A DNA stretch of 64,000 nucleotides, taken from positions 64,211 through 128,210 of the forward strand of contig CAJNOP010000026.1 in NCBI GenBank assembly GCA_905250075.1. Reading direction: 5' to 3'. Made by a program: the position numbers and the translations under genes. This DNA is from Rotaria sp. Silwood1 (taxonomy: Eukaryota; Rotifera; Eurotatoria; Philodinida; Philodinidae). A model generated the notes under the pieces. It ran no database searches and was not told where the DNA came from. It worked only from the letters and a program-made list of their open reading frames with translations. Numbering within the stretch: the first letter of the stretch is position 1; each line of letters starts with the position of its first letter. Of this stretch, positions 33,115 to 46,121 are shown in pieces.

Positions 33115-33780
33115 TCATACACCAACCACCAGAAATAAATTCAAGACGACCTTTGAAAAAAGAAAAAGGGTTTATCTTGCAAAAAAAAAGAAAATATTTT
33201 CTATTTTAGGAATTTTACCTTCGTTAACAAATTGTTTGACTTTATCACGCATAGCATCTGTTTGTTGACTCCACCAACGCCAGAAAAAGCCCATTTCAAC
33301 ATAAATAAAACGTCGATCAGGATTTTGATCAAGGGCTCTCACAACTGAATCAAGTATATATTGTACACCGGCATGTTGAATATAATTACGAGCTAAATAA
33401 AATATAATATGAATTCAAGAAATAAGATTCAAGAGTTTGGTATATTCTTATATGTATTTTATTAATAAAAAACTTTGATATAGTTATATTCTACTAACTA
33501 AAGTTTCAAATAACTCGACATACCTCCATAAAAATATTGATCTACCGTTTTTAACCATCCAACATCGTCATGTGTATGTGCGACGATATGAACATTTAGT
33601 TTTGATGGATCACCTAAGTTACATGCCTATAAACAAAAGGCTCATGCATAGCATATTCATATGTTTAAGATTATTCAATTCTCTCACATCGTAACCACAT
33701 TTATTCGCTTTCTTAATTGGAACTCCAAAGCAAAGAGTAACACCAAGAAGGATAAACACACAATATGTTGACATGTACAT
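33115..33780 (-). CDS. MAN2B1: lysosomal alpha-mannosidase, 5' exons (truncated by gap)
   Basis: Four exons (33780-33688, 33626-33524, 33392-33219, 33150 to the gap) join in phase. They encode a signal peptide ([20 protein letters not shown]), then [25 protein letters not shown], the GH38 start with the zinc-binding His-x-His-Asp type motif. Next come [18 protein letters not shown] and [15 protein letters not shown], then [11 protein letters not shown], which would precede the nucleophile region lost in the gap. GH38 acid alpha-mannosidases trim mannose from glycoprotein N-glycans in lysosomes. These exons show no damage, in contrast to the 3' part; either the whole gene is a recent pseudogene or the gap joins a functional and a decayed copy. 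Confidence 0.85.
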
Positions 33781-34073
33781 TGTTTAAAAACCACAACTTT
33801 AATAAAGACAAGTGGTTCTTATTAAGAAAAGACCGCGCTAAAAAATCTTACAGTGTGTGGTGATTATAGAAAAGAGAAAGAAAAAGAGGAATCGAGAACA
33901 CCGGGGTTATGTAGCACGATTTTGAATAAAAATGAATCTGTAGATAAATATTAACAATATACTTACATGCAAAAGATATCACAATCAAAATTTTGGCTGG
34001 TATTTTTTTTGATGATAATAGATAACAATATATATATATATAAGAGAAAGAAACTGATAATAGCAACTTTCTT

Positions 34074-34130
34074 GAGGCTACTAGCCTCTAACACACCTTT
34101 GTTTAATCAAAGGGTATTGATAACAATACC
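34074..34130. repeat. three adjacent perfect short inverted repeats
   Basis: Within 57 bp lie GAGGCTACTAGCCTC (34074-34088), CCTTTG-TTTAAT-CAAAGG (34096-34113) and GGTATTG-ATAA-CAATACC (34113-34130). Each can form a small stem-loop. They sit about 300 bp upstream of the alpha-mannosidase start. The remainder of 33781-34856 shows no gene; TA-runs and a (CATA)n near 34320 are present. Confidence 0.7.
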
Positions 34131-34856
34131 TTCACGCCTTGATAGAAATATTATATAATTTTCTCTTTCCAATGTGAGCAAAGTCACAAAGTCTATTAAC
34201 TATTATACGTACCAGAGAAACACAAGAAGAAAAAAAAATTTTAAATCTTATAAACTAAACTTTTTTTCTTATTATCGTTATCCACATTCGTCAAGAGAAT
34301 AAGTACGATCGAGAATAATACATACATACATACATCATTTCGTACTTACTTGTCTGCATAATCAGTTGTTGAATTCATGTATCTCACATTGACCCTGCAG
34401 GCGAGCATTCTTGCACGACTAATATTAACGAAAACAACTAAATCAGAGAATTTAATCTATGTTAACACATCATTGAATCATACACTAATCTGATTATATG
34501 TGTCTAATACACTTGTTCAGATGGCTATGGATGAAGAGAGAACTAACGGTTGTATTCACAATTACAGCTTCTTCCCTCACACCCATACTGGTTTGCAAGT
34601 GTCCTAGTCGAAATTACTAAAGAAGACTTAGCTTCTTAAGAAATACTATTCAATATTCATCATTTTAATCTATTATTCATTCGGGATAAAGAAAAAAAAA
34701 AGATCAATGCACAAAAATTATATTTATCATAATAACTTAAATTTCTATTGAGCATCAATTAAATATTTATTCAATAAAAATAAAATATAGTTCACCATAT
34801 TATTTACAGAAAATATTTCAACATTAGAATTAACATCTAAATTTAACGTTTACCAA

Positions 34857-35318
34857 TCATTCATCATTTTCACCAATTTGTCTTTTTATTTTTTCAACCA
34901 TTTGTTTATCTAAAACTTTTTGTCTCAAATGTACATTAGCTATAGCAAATAATCCAAGAATAAACATAAAAATTTCAAACAACCAAAAATGTTTTTTTTG
35001 AACATGAATAGGTATTTGACATGAACGAGCTGTTTTTATATTGGATTTTGAGCAGAGTACTATTTCTTTAAAACCAGTCGGTAAACAACCATTTGCTTTA
35101 GAACGAACTTCATATGATGTACATTTTTGACATAATGTTAAAATATCAATTGGTTCAGTTAAATAACATTCACTAATTTGTTGTTTATCATTAATTTCTA
35201 ATGATGTAAATTTTGAATATGATGGGATTATACGAGCAAAAAATAAAAGACTTAAAATAACAAAAAAAACCGCAAAAAGAAAGAATATTATGCGACGACG
35301 TGTAATTATATCAAACAT
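34857..35318 (-). CDS. JTB: JTB-family protein (jumping translocation breakpoint)
   Basis: A single exon of 153 residues. It has an N-terminal hydrophobic signal-anchor (IIFFLFAVFFVILSLLFFARI), then a cysteine-rich extracellular domain with CYLTEPIDILTLCQKC, then CLPTGFKEIVLC (compare CGPTGYVEKITC in human JTB) and the family's final Cys in SCQI. A transmembrane segment (FEIFMFILGLFAIANVHL) and the conserved basic tail RQKVLDKQMVEKIKRQIGE follow. JTB is a small type I membrane protein linked to mitochondria/cytokinesis in mammals. Length and motif order match the family. An AATAAA lies downstream of the stop on the minus strand. Confidence 0.9.
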   Translation of the reverse strand: MFDIITRRRIIFFLFAVFFVILSLLFFARIIPSYSKFTSLEINDKQQISECYLTEPIDILTLCQKCTSYEVRSKANGCLPTGFKEIVLCSKSNIKTARSCQIPIHVQKKHFWLFEIFMFILGLFAIANVHLRQKVLDKQMVEKIKRQIGENDE

Positions 35319-38300
35319 GAATATATTGAACTTAATTTACATTTATTTAAATCTAGAAAAAAATTGATTTGATTAGAGTTTTAAATGAAAAATAAAAATT
35401 ACTTATCTAATAAAACTCACGAATAGTTTCAACTTTACCTCAAATTCCCTTCTCATCAGATTTATAGACAACGATTAATCTATGATTATTATTGAGTTGT
35501 AACATAAGTCTGTAGGTTTTTTTGTCAACCAACAAAATTTCATTGTCTTTTTCGGATCATAACTGGTTAGTTTCTGCAAATGTCTGACTGAACAATTGCT
35601 AGCAAGATGGGTCCAAGTTTCGAAAATAATGGCGATTATATTGTTGATTGATATTGCATATCTTTGTCGTAAAATAAATTTGTTCATTAACAACAAAACC
35701 TGCAGAACTTATGTCACAACTCAATGGAAATAACACAATAATAGCAAAGCCTATTAAGAAATTTTGAAATATTTGAATATTTTGTTTTTAAGAATAGAGG
35801 AATAACTATTTACAAATCACGCTAATATCCGATAAAGGTTAAGTTCAATGTGCTTTTCATTGTATGAATAATCGATTTGTATGGTTTTTCACGAAGTAAC
35901 CGATCTATTCCAACATTTTTTGGAAAAGTTCTTCCTATATTTAGACCAAGAACTTCCGTACCCGTAGCAATGATAACTAAAAAGAAAGAAAGTGGATTGC
36001 ATCGATTTAAAACGTTCTCTATCTTCTTATCAGTTATTGATTGCCATTGTTTTATTATTTTTGTCATTTTTTCACAAAAATTTTTCTTAGTATAAAATCC
36101 GTCTGTAATTGGATATAATTATCTCTGACGCAACTAACTACATAGTAGTATAGATGGAAAATGAATTGAAAATTCAGAATAGATGATAGCATCATATGAA
36201 AATAACTCTTTACTCAACGATTGTTAATATTATCACGTGGTAAAGTTTCAGACTAGAGTAAATACTATTCAATATATACGTGTCACAGCTGACAGAAACC
36301 ACACGCGCACACGTTGCTCCAATAAAAATTTAAAAGCTGTGACTCTTCAGATCATGTATATATACTGGAAACAGCATGAAGCTCACTTACCGATTCATAT
36401 GAATAACGAAGTGTGCTTAATCTGAGTTAACATCGCGTTTATCATATCATAGATGATGATTTAGTTTAACCAATTAAAATTTATTATTATTAGTTAGCTC
36501 TTCTACATTACATTTAGTGACACCTTCATACCCGATTGGTATATTTAGCACAGCAATAAGCGCGAGGGTGATGATGTCACTAAATAGCAGTAGTGCTCTG
36601 ATTTCAGTATAATACGATTGAAATCATATTATGGATAATTAGATATTACAAGGTAAATAAATATACACTGTTTTGTGCGGACAATTTTCTGTCAAAACCT
36701 ATTACGAATAAAATACAAATAAATTTATTCATATGTACAATTGGAAAAATAACAAATGATAGCATTTTTTGATTGTCGCCAAAAATTAAGACATTGAACA
36801 AATCCTATTCCTTGGTTTAATATGATTTTTCTAAGTAAAAACACAGTTCAGAAAGGTAAACTAAATTGCATGACAGTATATGACAACACAAGATACGAAG
36901 ATCATCGTCTGATTACGCGTATTCTGTATTTATCATTATAGAATGTGTGGAGATATTTCGAAAAATAAATGTCTGTCTGCTTTGTAGAAAACTTTATACA
37001 ATAACGCTTCAATCCATTGAATTAGACTATTCTTTGAACAAATGACAAATGTGTAAAACAAAAGCACAAGGCCTTATCATAACTAGAAAATGTAGTGCTG
37101 AATTAAGAAATATGACTGTTTGAAAAGTTAATACGAATTCAATGGACTAATAGAAAAAAGAAAACTTCATCTATTAATTAAAATAATGAATGTGACTCGA
37201 TAAAGTCAATTTATAAACATTGATAATGGCAAATACTTCACCTAATAGATAGCGAATTATTTTCAAATAAAGACTGTAAAATAAGAATGAAGAAAATAGT
37301 TTTTAAAAGTCTTTTTGACCAAACCTATGACTAGAACGATAAAACTCTTAGCAATGAATTTAGATTTTCATCAATAGATTATCGAAGAAAAATAGAGACT
37401 ACAATTCATTCTCTGAAATGTGCTAGTGTTATGAACGTTTACTACTGTAAATGAAGTTAGCAGCCGATTTGAATAACTTCGTCTGTGATTCTCTTAAGAA
37501 TATGTATCAGAGTTTCCATTCTTGGCTAAAGTAGAATTCGATGAACTCTATCTAATGTATCACTAGATTTTCTATACGACAAACGATATTCTCCAAAATC
37601 CCAAAATATTGACATGTTTCTATGGGAAGGAAGAGATCTCTAATATGAATATGATTCCGGCATGCCTAGAAGTCTTTTCAAAAACTTCTAGAGAGTGCAC
37701 ATGAATGAGTACTCGTTCTCTTCACACACCCACCGCATTCATTGACTTAATTTATTCTGATTTTTTTCAAATTGTATATTATTTTATTATTAATAAAGAT
37801 ACAGTCTTAAATACAAAGCATCAACTATTGAATAATTACTTAGAACTGCAGTTCTCAATAAGTTGATGTAAATGTGATTTGATGACATCGATAGTGTAAT
37901 ATTTCTGTACATTATTAAACAAGATACAGATATAATCATATTAAGTATTCTATTTCGAATTATTTCTGTTATTTAAGTTAAAAATACGATCATATCCCAA
38001 ATTATTCATTTAACGAAAATCAAAAACAAATTGCTAACTAGTACCTGATTTTCATTAGTACCAACGTAATATCATTCACTAGCAAACGCTAAGGAAACAG
38101 CTGATTTAACTACTGCATAATTCATAAACAATCAAGTTTGCAACGGAAAAACACAGTTCGTAATATTCTGTTACACTCATATCGTACGGATTAAGTTTCG
38201 AGTGTACAATGAAATCTCAAAATGAAATATTAATATTTTAAAATTTTTAGAAATATGGTTTGTCGTATGAAAAACTTAATCATACTATTAAATGAAGATT

Positions 38301-38804
38301 ATCGAGTTGGGTTTGAAACAATCATAGGAACTTTGGAACACGTGCCTGGACGTATCACAGATGGAATTACATATATCTTCTGTTAGCTTAATCTACGTCT
38401 TACACTACACTGCGGTAACACATTCTGAGTTCTAATTTGATCAGTTATCATAAATGGGGCAGACGTACATCGATTCAATTCGAACTATGAAGTTAAGCAA
38501 AAAGAAAAAGATAGTACCTTTATTTGTATTGGTTAACTTGATGGCCTATCATTTTCCTGCTGAACGATTTCTATCGAGATTAAATAAGAATTATTATATA
38601 ATTAAATAAAAAAAAAGATAATAAAATTTTATCTAAATTTTTTCTTTTTTTTAAATTAAATTCTATGTAAATAATAAACAGCCAATAGTAAAACTCATTG
38701 TTTATTCTTTTCATTTATTTATTTGTTTTTTTTGCACTCTTTCATTTATTCATTGTTATTCATCCCATTTGTCAAACAGATTAATCATTTATTAATTTTC
38801 AAAA
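35319..38804. other. 3.5-kb intergenic region
   Basis: AT-rich with no recognisable gene. Two short minus-strand frames (35475-35696 and 35822-36067) contain non-repetitive protein-like sequence that I cannot assign; they may be decayed element fragments. A 74-bp hairpin lies at 36512-36585. Confidence 0.5.
36512..36585. repeat. 74-bp inverted repeat, 11-bp perfect ends
   Basis: ATTTAGTGACA (36512-36522) is matched by TGTCACTAAAT (36575-36585). The stem extends imperfectly inward (CCTTCATACCC against GGGTGATGA) around a loop of about 30 nt. It could be a tiny MITE remnant or a precursor-like hairpin. No target duplication was recognised. Confidence 0.65.
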
Positions 38805-40856
38805 ATGGATCCAAGTAGCACGACAACATATAATGGAAATAATAATAACGGAATTATTCCAACCAGTCCTGATGTTGTTCTTAGTCCAAAACGTCAAGAA
38901 AGTCTTTCCGATTCACTTTTGGATACATCAGAAATGAATGATGAAACTGATATTGAAACAATGCGTCAACGTATACATGAAATGGAAGAAGAAGCAGAAA
39001 AATTAAAACAAATGCAATTTGAAGTTGAAAAACAAATGCAAATACCTGGTGCAACAGGAACATGTATGTCAATAAATTTTGTTTGTTTGTTTTTTTTTTA
39101 TCTTAATATGTTGAATGTAATTTGTAATTAGCACAATTTCCAACGATTGAAGAAAAAATGGAAGCAGATCAAAAATCAGTTTATGTTGGAAATGTATTTT
39201 AAAACAATGACACATAGTTTTATGTCTAATCCTTATATATGTCTATATCTAGGTTGACTATTCAGCTACAGCACAAGAACTTGAAAATCATTTTCATGGC
39301 TGTGGATCAATTCATCGTGTAACTATTTTATGCGATAAATTTACTGGACAACCGAAAGGGTAAGAATTTGATATATGTTAGACTCAATTTCATCTAGTTA
39401 AAGACTAGGAAATATATTCACAGAGTTTCGACTTGTAAAATGATTTATTAATCAAGATATGTAGAATTGAAGATCAGCATGTAGATATTTACTACGTAGG
39501 ATGAATGATTGTGTTGTTGAGTTTCGACGCGTTCCAATCGAAGTTATACGTATCCAAACGGATACCCATAGAGAATAGTTGCATTTAGATCAGTGAATAT
39601 ATATATATGAAATTATATCTAACAGGACTAGCGATGTGCAGGATCGAGTCTGATACTAAAGAAATAAGTTGTTTTAATCGAAACTAAAGAGTATAGTTGA
39701 CATATTCTATGATTTTAAGCAAATTATCTTATAAATCAAAATATAATCACCGAGACATGACCGAGAACGTACTAGTTGTCAACTAAGTAAATGAGAAAGC
39801 AAGTATTGAATAGTTTTTTTCTAGATCGAGACCAGAATCATTAGTAGAGAAAAAAAAGGAAGAATACGCTGCCTGTTAGCTACCTTGAGGTATGGGGTGC
39901 TGTCTAGTAGTAGACTCAATCGCCCAATATCGTTTCTACAACTAACACTAGATATAGCTCTGCATACAAAGCCAGCGTAACGCAGAATTATTACGCTGAA
40001 TTTCTTGAACTCCTCATACATAGTGGCTAGCCGGATGAATAGGTGAACGTCGCAAAGTAGCCAATATGCTATTAGATGAGAGACTTGAAACACGCAGCCA
40101 TTAGTCAATTGTTTGAAGTCATTAAATGACTGTAGACACCAACGTTTGAGTAAAGCATCTTTTGTATGTATCAAGCAACATAGCCACTCAACCGCGACGA
40201 TCCGTTAGAAAAGAAGCGCCCGTATTCAGATCAAATTTATCGAGACTATCACATGAACAGATGGAAAAAATTTACCGGAGCCGAGATCAAAAGTCTTGAC
40301 CTCATACATCTTTAAACAGGACGTAGACTAGTTGAAGCAATGCGTACAAGAAAGATTCTTATAGAAAGCATAAAGGACTTTCTTTTTCGTAGTTAGAACC
40401 AACATTTATACTATCTAATGATGATAAAATTACGATTGATTCTTTATTTTAGTTTTGCTTATGTTGAATTTGCTGATAAAGATTCTGTACAAACGGCTCT
40501 TGCACTTGACGATTCATTATTCAAAGGACGACAAATCAAAGTAAATTTCAACATGTCATTTGATATTCATTTAAAATAAAAAAGAATCTAGGTTATTGAA
40601 AAACGAACAAATCGTCCAGGTGTTTCAACAACTGATCGACCACCTCGTGGTGCATTGCGTGGCTTTGGACGTGGTCGATTTCCACGTGGCGCAGCAGCCT
40701 ATATGCCTTATGTACCTGCAGCTTATCGAGGTCGATTTGCCCGACCTATGTTTCGGTATAAAATTTTATTCATTTTGAAATAAATAAATATGTTATGATT
40801 ATTTCTTATTTATTAGTGCTCGTGGTCGCTCAAGTTATTTCTATTCACCTTATTAA
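38805..40856 (+). CDS. PABPN1: nuclear poly(A)-binding protein 1 (PABPN1/PABP2)
   Basis: Six exons in phase: 38805-39063, 39132-39193, 39253-39359, 40453-40540, 40592-40755, 40817-40856, giving 239 residues. In order: a Ser/Asn-rich acidic N-terminus, a coiled-coil ([21 protein letters not shown]), then one RRM with RNP2 SVYVGNVDYSAT and RNP1 [10 protein letters not shown], preceded by [20 protein letters not shown]. The hallmark [18 protein letters not shown] follows, then an Arg/Gly-rich tail ending YFYSPY (the human protein also ends in SPY). It binds nascent poly(A) tails, stimulates poly(A) polymerase and sets tail length in the nucleus. The vertebrate N-terminal polyalanine tract is absent. 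Intron 3 (39360-40452) is 1.1 kb and less AT-rich in its middle. Confidence 0.97.
39821..40260 (-). other. possible decayed repeat element in PABPN1 intron 3
   Basis: This part of the intron is less AT-rich than its flanks and has a 117-codon open frame on the minus strand (40174-39821) of unknown identity. On the minus strand just upstream, GTTGAGTGGCTATGTTGCTTG with following bases (about 40195-40165) is closely similar to the minus strand at about 54435-54405 in another intron. The two places may therefore hold copies of the same dispersed element. The family is unknown. Confidence 0.35.
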
Positions 40857-43800
40857 CAATATAACAAAGATACGAAATAGATAAAAAATAATATTTGGAA
40901 AACAATACATATATATATATACATAACAATCTATTTCGTTCGGTGAGGAAAACCTAATGTTACTTCAATTTTTTTGTCTCTGTCAATTGTAGTTGTTTTT
41001 TCTGTACTCTATTTCTTTATCATTGTTGTGGTAAAAAATTAAGAAAACAAAATGAAACAGATGAAAAAAGTCGCGAAAAAAAATTCTTTTGTTTTTTTTT
41101 GATTACGTGTTTATTCATGGAAAACTAATTGATTTGTTTTTCTTTTAAAAAAAAGAACTATAGGACATGATGCACGAACATACATGTCTTCGCTGCGAGT
41201 CAATATTCGGCCTTTTCACCATTTCATAAAAAAAATAAGAAAAGAAAAGAAAAGAAAAGAAAAGAAAAAAATTTCAAAACATAAAAAAAAGAAGGACAAA
41301 AAATATTTGAAAATATTAAAAAAAAGAAGATCTAAAAATATTTTAAAATATTAAAAAAAGAAGATCTAAAAATATTTTAAAAAAATGCAAAAAAAATAAA
41401 TAATAAAAAAAAAGAATAAAAAAAGAATGAATGAAATGGTGCTCACGTTCAATGCAATTCAACGTCAGATGTCAAATAATAAAGTAAATGTGTTGTTTCT
41501 TGTTTTATTTTTATACAATTTTTGTATAATTCTCTTATTTTTTTATGTAATTTTTTTTATTTGCCATAATTTGGAATAGATTTGAATATAATTATATATA
41601 TACGACTTGGTTTTCTATCTAATACATCAATTCAATACAGTCGTTTTTTTTTACTACAAACAAAGTGTCAGTATTTCAGTACTTGGTATGATTTGATTAA
41701 TGATCTTGTTAATAGACATGACCAGGCACGATTGTTTACTGGAGTGTGAAAACCAATCGGATTGAAACGTCTGTCATCGAATAGTACACAGAAAAGAATA
41801 TGATTTACGCTCGAAGAAATAACTATTACGGAAGAGCTTGTTAAGATATTTGGATAAATCTGTAATTGTCTGTTTTTTCTTATTATGATTCATTTCATTT
41901 GATACAACTAATATTTTTTGAAAGGTAACTGAATCAAAGCTCTTAGAGATATTTTAGAAATTCCTAAAGAAATAGCTCGTGATGCCGAGAGTTTGATAAA
42001 TCGGTAGAAAATGATCAAATTTTTAAAAGATTCAATATAATTTTCAATATAATCAGAACAATGTAAAGAGAAATCGTAGATGATTGAAAAAGAAAATTTT
42101 CATACTGCTAGAAGAATAAGTTATTTCGATATCGAAAAGTGTGTCTATTCACATAAGACACTTACGAGGAAATGCTTGGCAGTGTGACTCAATAATCGAA
42201 CTGATAATATACCTATAGGTAGGTATTGGCGAGGCTAATAAAAGCCTACAAATGTTCATCTCTACCTACTGTCCTTCTCAAGTTATGATAGCCTTACTGA
42301 ATCTATTATCTCTGGGAAATTATTTGGGAAAAAGCCAACTTAGGAAATTTTAGCCGAAAAGGATTTATTATTCTCGAGGTACTGAATCTTGAAAATATTG
42401 ACATATGATTGCTTTTTGTATATCCAACATTTAAAGAAGAACATATCCTTTTAAACTGTAATTTTTAGATTGAAATTTCATGCTTCGATTTTTTTCATCA
42501 AAACCTTATTAGAGATTAACCAATTCATTTAAAATTGTAATCATTTAGGAAAGAGAGTACATTGAACAAACTCTGATAGATTTCTACCAATCTCGTTGGA
42601 GTCTATTTATAGTCAAAATATCAGTTCGATTGGTTAGGCTTATTTAGAGATCTTGTTTTCATTAAATATCTCATTTTCGTTTTTATTTATAACGTATTGA
42701 TTTAGTTGTTGAGCTGTCGAAACAATATCAATTTTTCGAGTGAATATTAGACTATCGTATCTTTAAGATAGATTTATTTTTTAACCTGATTTTGAATCAG
42801 ATGAACAAAGACACTCAAGAATATAATTTTAGTACGAATCAAGTTTTTATACATGTAATTCATAATGAACTTCTGCATTCTATCAAACGAGATTATTCTT
42901 TAGTAAAGTGAAAAATGTAACATTTCATGGATGAAGTTTTTGGAAAAAAAATAAACTTGCTTTTTGTTAAGGTTTCGTTCGTTTTCGATCAAGGGTTGCT
43001 TTCATTTGTCATAATATTATATGTACACATATATATTATTACGTGATAGAAAATAAATTACATCGAGTTTTTTGTTGTAATATGGATTAGAAAATAGTCA
43101 CTTTATCAAGAGAAAAATTGCAGTTTCATGAAAAATCTTATCGTTATACGTGAAAGTTACTGCCTGATAATCAAATTTATGTCAAGAGTTTTACAATCAA
43201 GGGTAAATATTCAAATTGGTTCGAATAAAAAAAATTTCAACATTTTTGCTTCAATAATTCAGTAAAACATTGTCATACAAAAGTCGGAAAGAATAGAATA
43301 TCTGGATCTGAAATACGCTTGAATAAATTTTTCCTAGAGATTTAAAAATCCACAAGCTAAAATAATTTTTCATATTATTTGAGTTTTAAATTCATCGAAC
43401 ATTTAGAATCTTTGTATGTCATATTTTCGATATAATCTGCAATTATATAATTTAGAACTACGAAAAATAGAGATCTAGAATTGTAAACGATTCTTTTATT
43501 AATCTTCATTTCAAAATTAGTTGATATAAGAAAAGAGACATTGGCATTCAAAATATTTATGATTCGATCTTTTATCCAACATGAGAGAGTACCATTCTCA
43601 ATGAGTAATCATTTTTGAGCTCGAAATTCGTCCATAAGATAGACTCGGGTATTATATGAACAATCTTAAAAAAATACATTTCCGTAGCCCTTTTTTCTGA
43701 GGTTATAACCAATTCAATGAGATTTTCATTACGGAAAGACCTAATTGTTACAAGAATTTTTCATAAGATATTTAATTTAAAAACTTAATATCTCGTACAA

Positions 43801-45167
43801 AAAAGAATAAAATTTTGAGCTTCAATTTTTGGATATTTTACTTACAATTAGATAAAATTTCAGTATGGAATATCGTCATTCAGAATTGTGGATATATAAT
43901 GTGTCACAAGCTAAAATTTCAATAAAATAACTTATAACCTTTCAGAGAAGGACTACAAGAGCTTCTTCTTTAGGAGTTTTTGATACTATACTGCAACTTA
44001 TCCTTATACAGAAACTTCGAACTTAAAAACAATCAATCACTTAAAAAAATTTCCTTGTCAATTCAATCTGATTATTGACAACTTTTTTTGGTTATGAATA
44101 CGAGTTGCTGAATTCCAAAACATATTTCAGTACATGAACAGAAATTTTCCCATTTCTTCGATTTCAAAAGTTTAAATTCAATTATTCATCAAAGTAATTA
44201 GCAAAAATATACTTTCTTATTCATAAATTACACTCGATCAATAATGATGTGTCTACTGTAAAAATTTCGTAAGAATATGAAACTGCATCATAAAACGATA
44301 TTACACAATCATAATAAAATTTACTCTGTAATTTCATGGCAATGGAACAATTTTTGTCGCAAATATTTTTTACAGAAATATCTTTCTATTGAAAATTGTG
44401 TAATAACTATATGTAATTATGATAAGAATAATACTTTATGATGAATATTTACCTACAGAATTGCACCATCTTTCATTATCTTTAAGAGAGATGGAGCAAG
44501 AACACATTCATCCAATGAATATTCTTCTTTTCCTATCTTTGTTTTTCTTCCGTCAGTTTTTTTTCTTCAAGCAATTGCTGCTTATTTATCCATATGGTTT
44601 TTTTACCATGTAATCATTATTATCGTCTATTCTTATTATGTTATTACAGTTTAGGTACTAATGAAAATAGAAATTTTTCGTTTCTTTCCTTGAAAACGAT
44701 GAAAATATTGCAAGGTGTTTATTTTCTTTCTTTCGCGTTAGGAGAAAAAAAAATAAATTGAGTCATACTTATGCAATACGTTTTTTCTTTTTGTTTTTAA
44801 TATATTTACATACATATATATATATATCTACGAAGCAGAACACATTCGACACATTCGAATAGCTATCAAGTTTTTAGTTGAAGAAACATTAGCACGTAGT
44901 TTAGATTAAAATAGATGATACGGCTGCATAGATTTGATCTGTTGTACTTGTTGAAATAAGAAAAAAAAAATGTGCTGTGACCCTTTATATTGTCATGACC
45001 ATGCGCTCACTTTTTCTTCATTTTATCCCTTTTTCAAAAACGGAAATATCCACCTATAGTGTTTATTAAACAAATGGATCAACACAAAATATAATGTTAG
45101 CAAGCGAGTCATATAAGGTACTGTAATTATGTGCGCATTTATTTAACGATCAATTGATATTGATAAT
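40857..45167. other. 4.3-kb intergenic region
   Basis: No gene is recognised. It begins with the PABPN1 3' flank (A-rich, (AAAAG)n at about 41237-41270 and a short tandem repeat). The remainder, 41500-45160, is AT-rich sequence with many stops in all frames and a TA-run near 44817-44827. Confidence 0.55.
41290..41393. repeat. three tandem 34-35-bp A-rich units
   Basis: Units beginning AGAAGGAC (41290), AGAAGATC (41325) and AGAAGATC (41359) each continue into an AAAAATATTT...AAAATATTAAAA stretch. It is directly preceded by an (AAAAG)n run. The position is in the likely 3' flank of PABPN1. Confidence 0.7.
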
Positions 45168-45760
45168 ATGAAAAATTTTTCAATACTTTCTCGTGATGAC
45201 CTTTCACTTGCTTATTATGATTGGCTGGCTAAAAATTGCAACTTACTATATGGTTTATTAATTGTTATACATGGTATTAGTGAACATAGTGGCCAGTATG
45301 AAAATTTAATTGAATTTTATAACTTTCCACATATCTTTGGAGTCACAGTCAAAGTGATGGACAACATGTATTTATTAAAAATAGTGAAACAATCTTTTAG
45401 GATTTCGATACATTAATAAGTGTAGCAACGCCAAGATATACATATTGCCCAACTGTACTTCATGGACATTCAATGGGTGAAACTTTAGTATTATCTTATA
45501 CATTTGATTGATATCCGAATAAGAAAGATAAATGTCCATATGAAGGATTAGCGGCTAGTAGTCCTTGGATTCGTCTTGTACGATAGCTTCAACCTTCGCG
45601 TCCTATTTACTCATGAATTCGACAAGCTTGTCGAACTTATCCTTCTTTGAAGGTTTCACTTCGATGCGATTCACAAAAAATTACACATGATGAAAATATT
45701 ATAGATTCGTATCGTAATGATACTAAATATACATCGATCAGCAACATTATCAATTCTTGG
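45168..45760 (+). pseudogene. monoglyceride-lipase-like alpha/beta hydrolase, broken
   Basis: Blocks of the serine aminopeptidase S33 / monoglyceride lipase family are readable in order. They are SLAYYDW, GLLIVIHGISEHSGQYENLIEF (oxyanion-loop HG motif), then FDTLIS...CPTVLHGHSMGETLVLSYTFD (nucleophile elbow G-H-S-M-G still present), SSPWIRLV, and TYPSLKVSLRCDSQKITHDENIIDSYRND. The frame is lost between the first two parts and there are in-frame stops after YTFD, after RLVR and after RPIYS. The downstream domain with the catalytic His was not found. Likely a dead duplicate. Confidence 0.8.
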
Positions 45761-46121
45761 TAATGTAGGTAACATGGCAGTAAATCTTGATCGAACGAAT
45801 TGTATATTTCACATATCAGTTTTAATTGAGCATCATTAAGTTGTTTCGATAACAAGTCATGATGCGAGTTGAAAATATTCTCAAAGAGGAAGAAATATTA
45901 AGTTTAAAAGTTGAAGTAATTGTTGTCATGAATTACATAATGAACTCGAAAGAGAGGAAATATTTAAGTTTACACGTAATTGGATACGAGAGAAAATTTT
46001 TCTTGAGACATGTTTATAGTTTTGATTCAAGAAAAACAGACTTTTTTTAAATATCTTTAATAATTTATATCTTTTTACTTTTCAGATTAATTTTATTTCT
46101 CTTTTTTAAGTAATTTGTATC

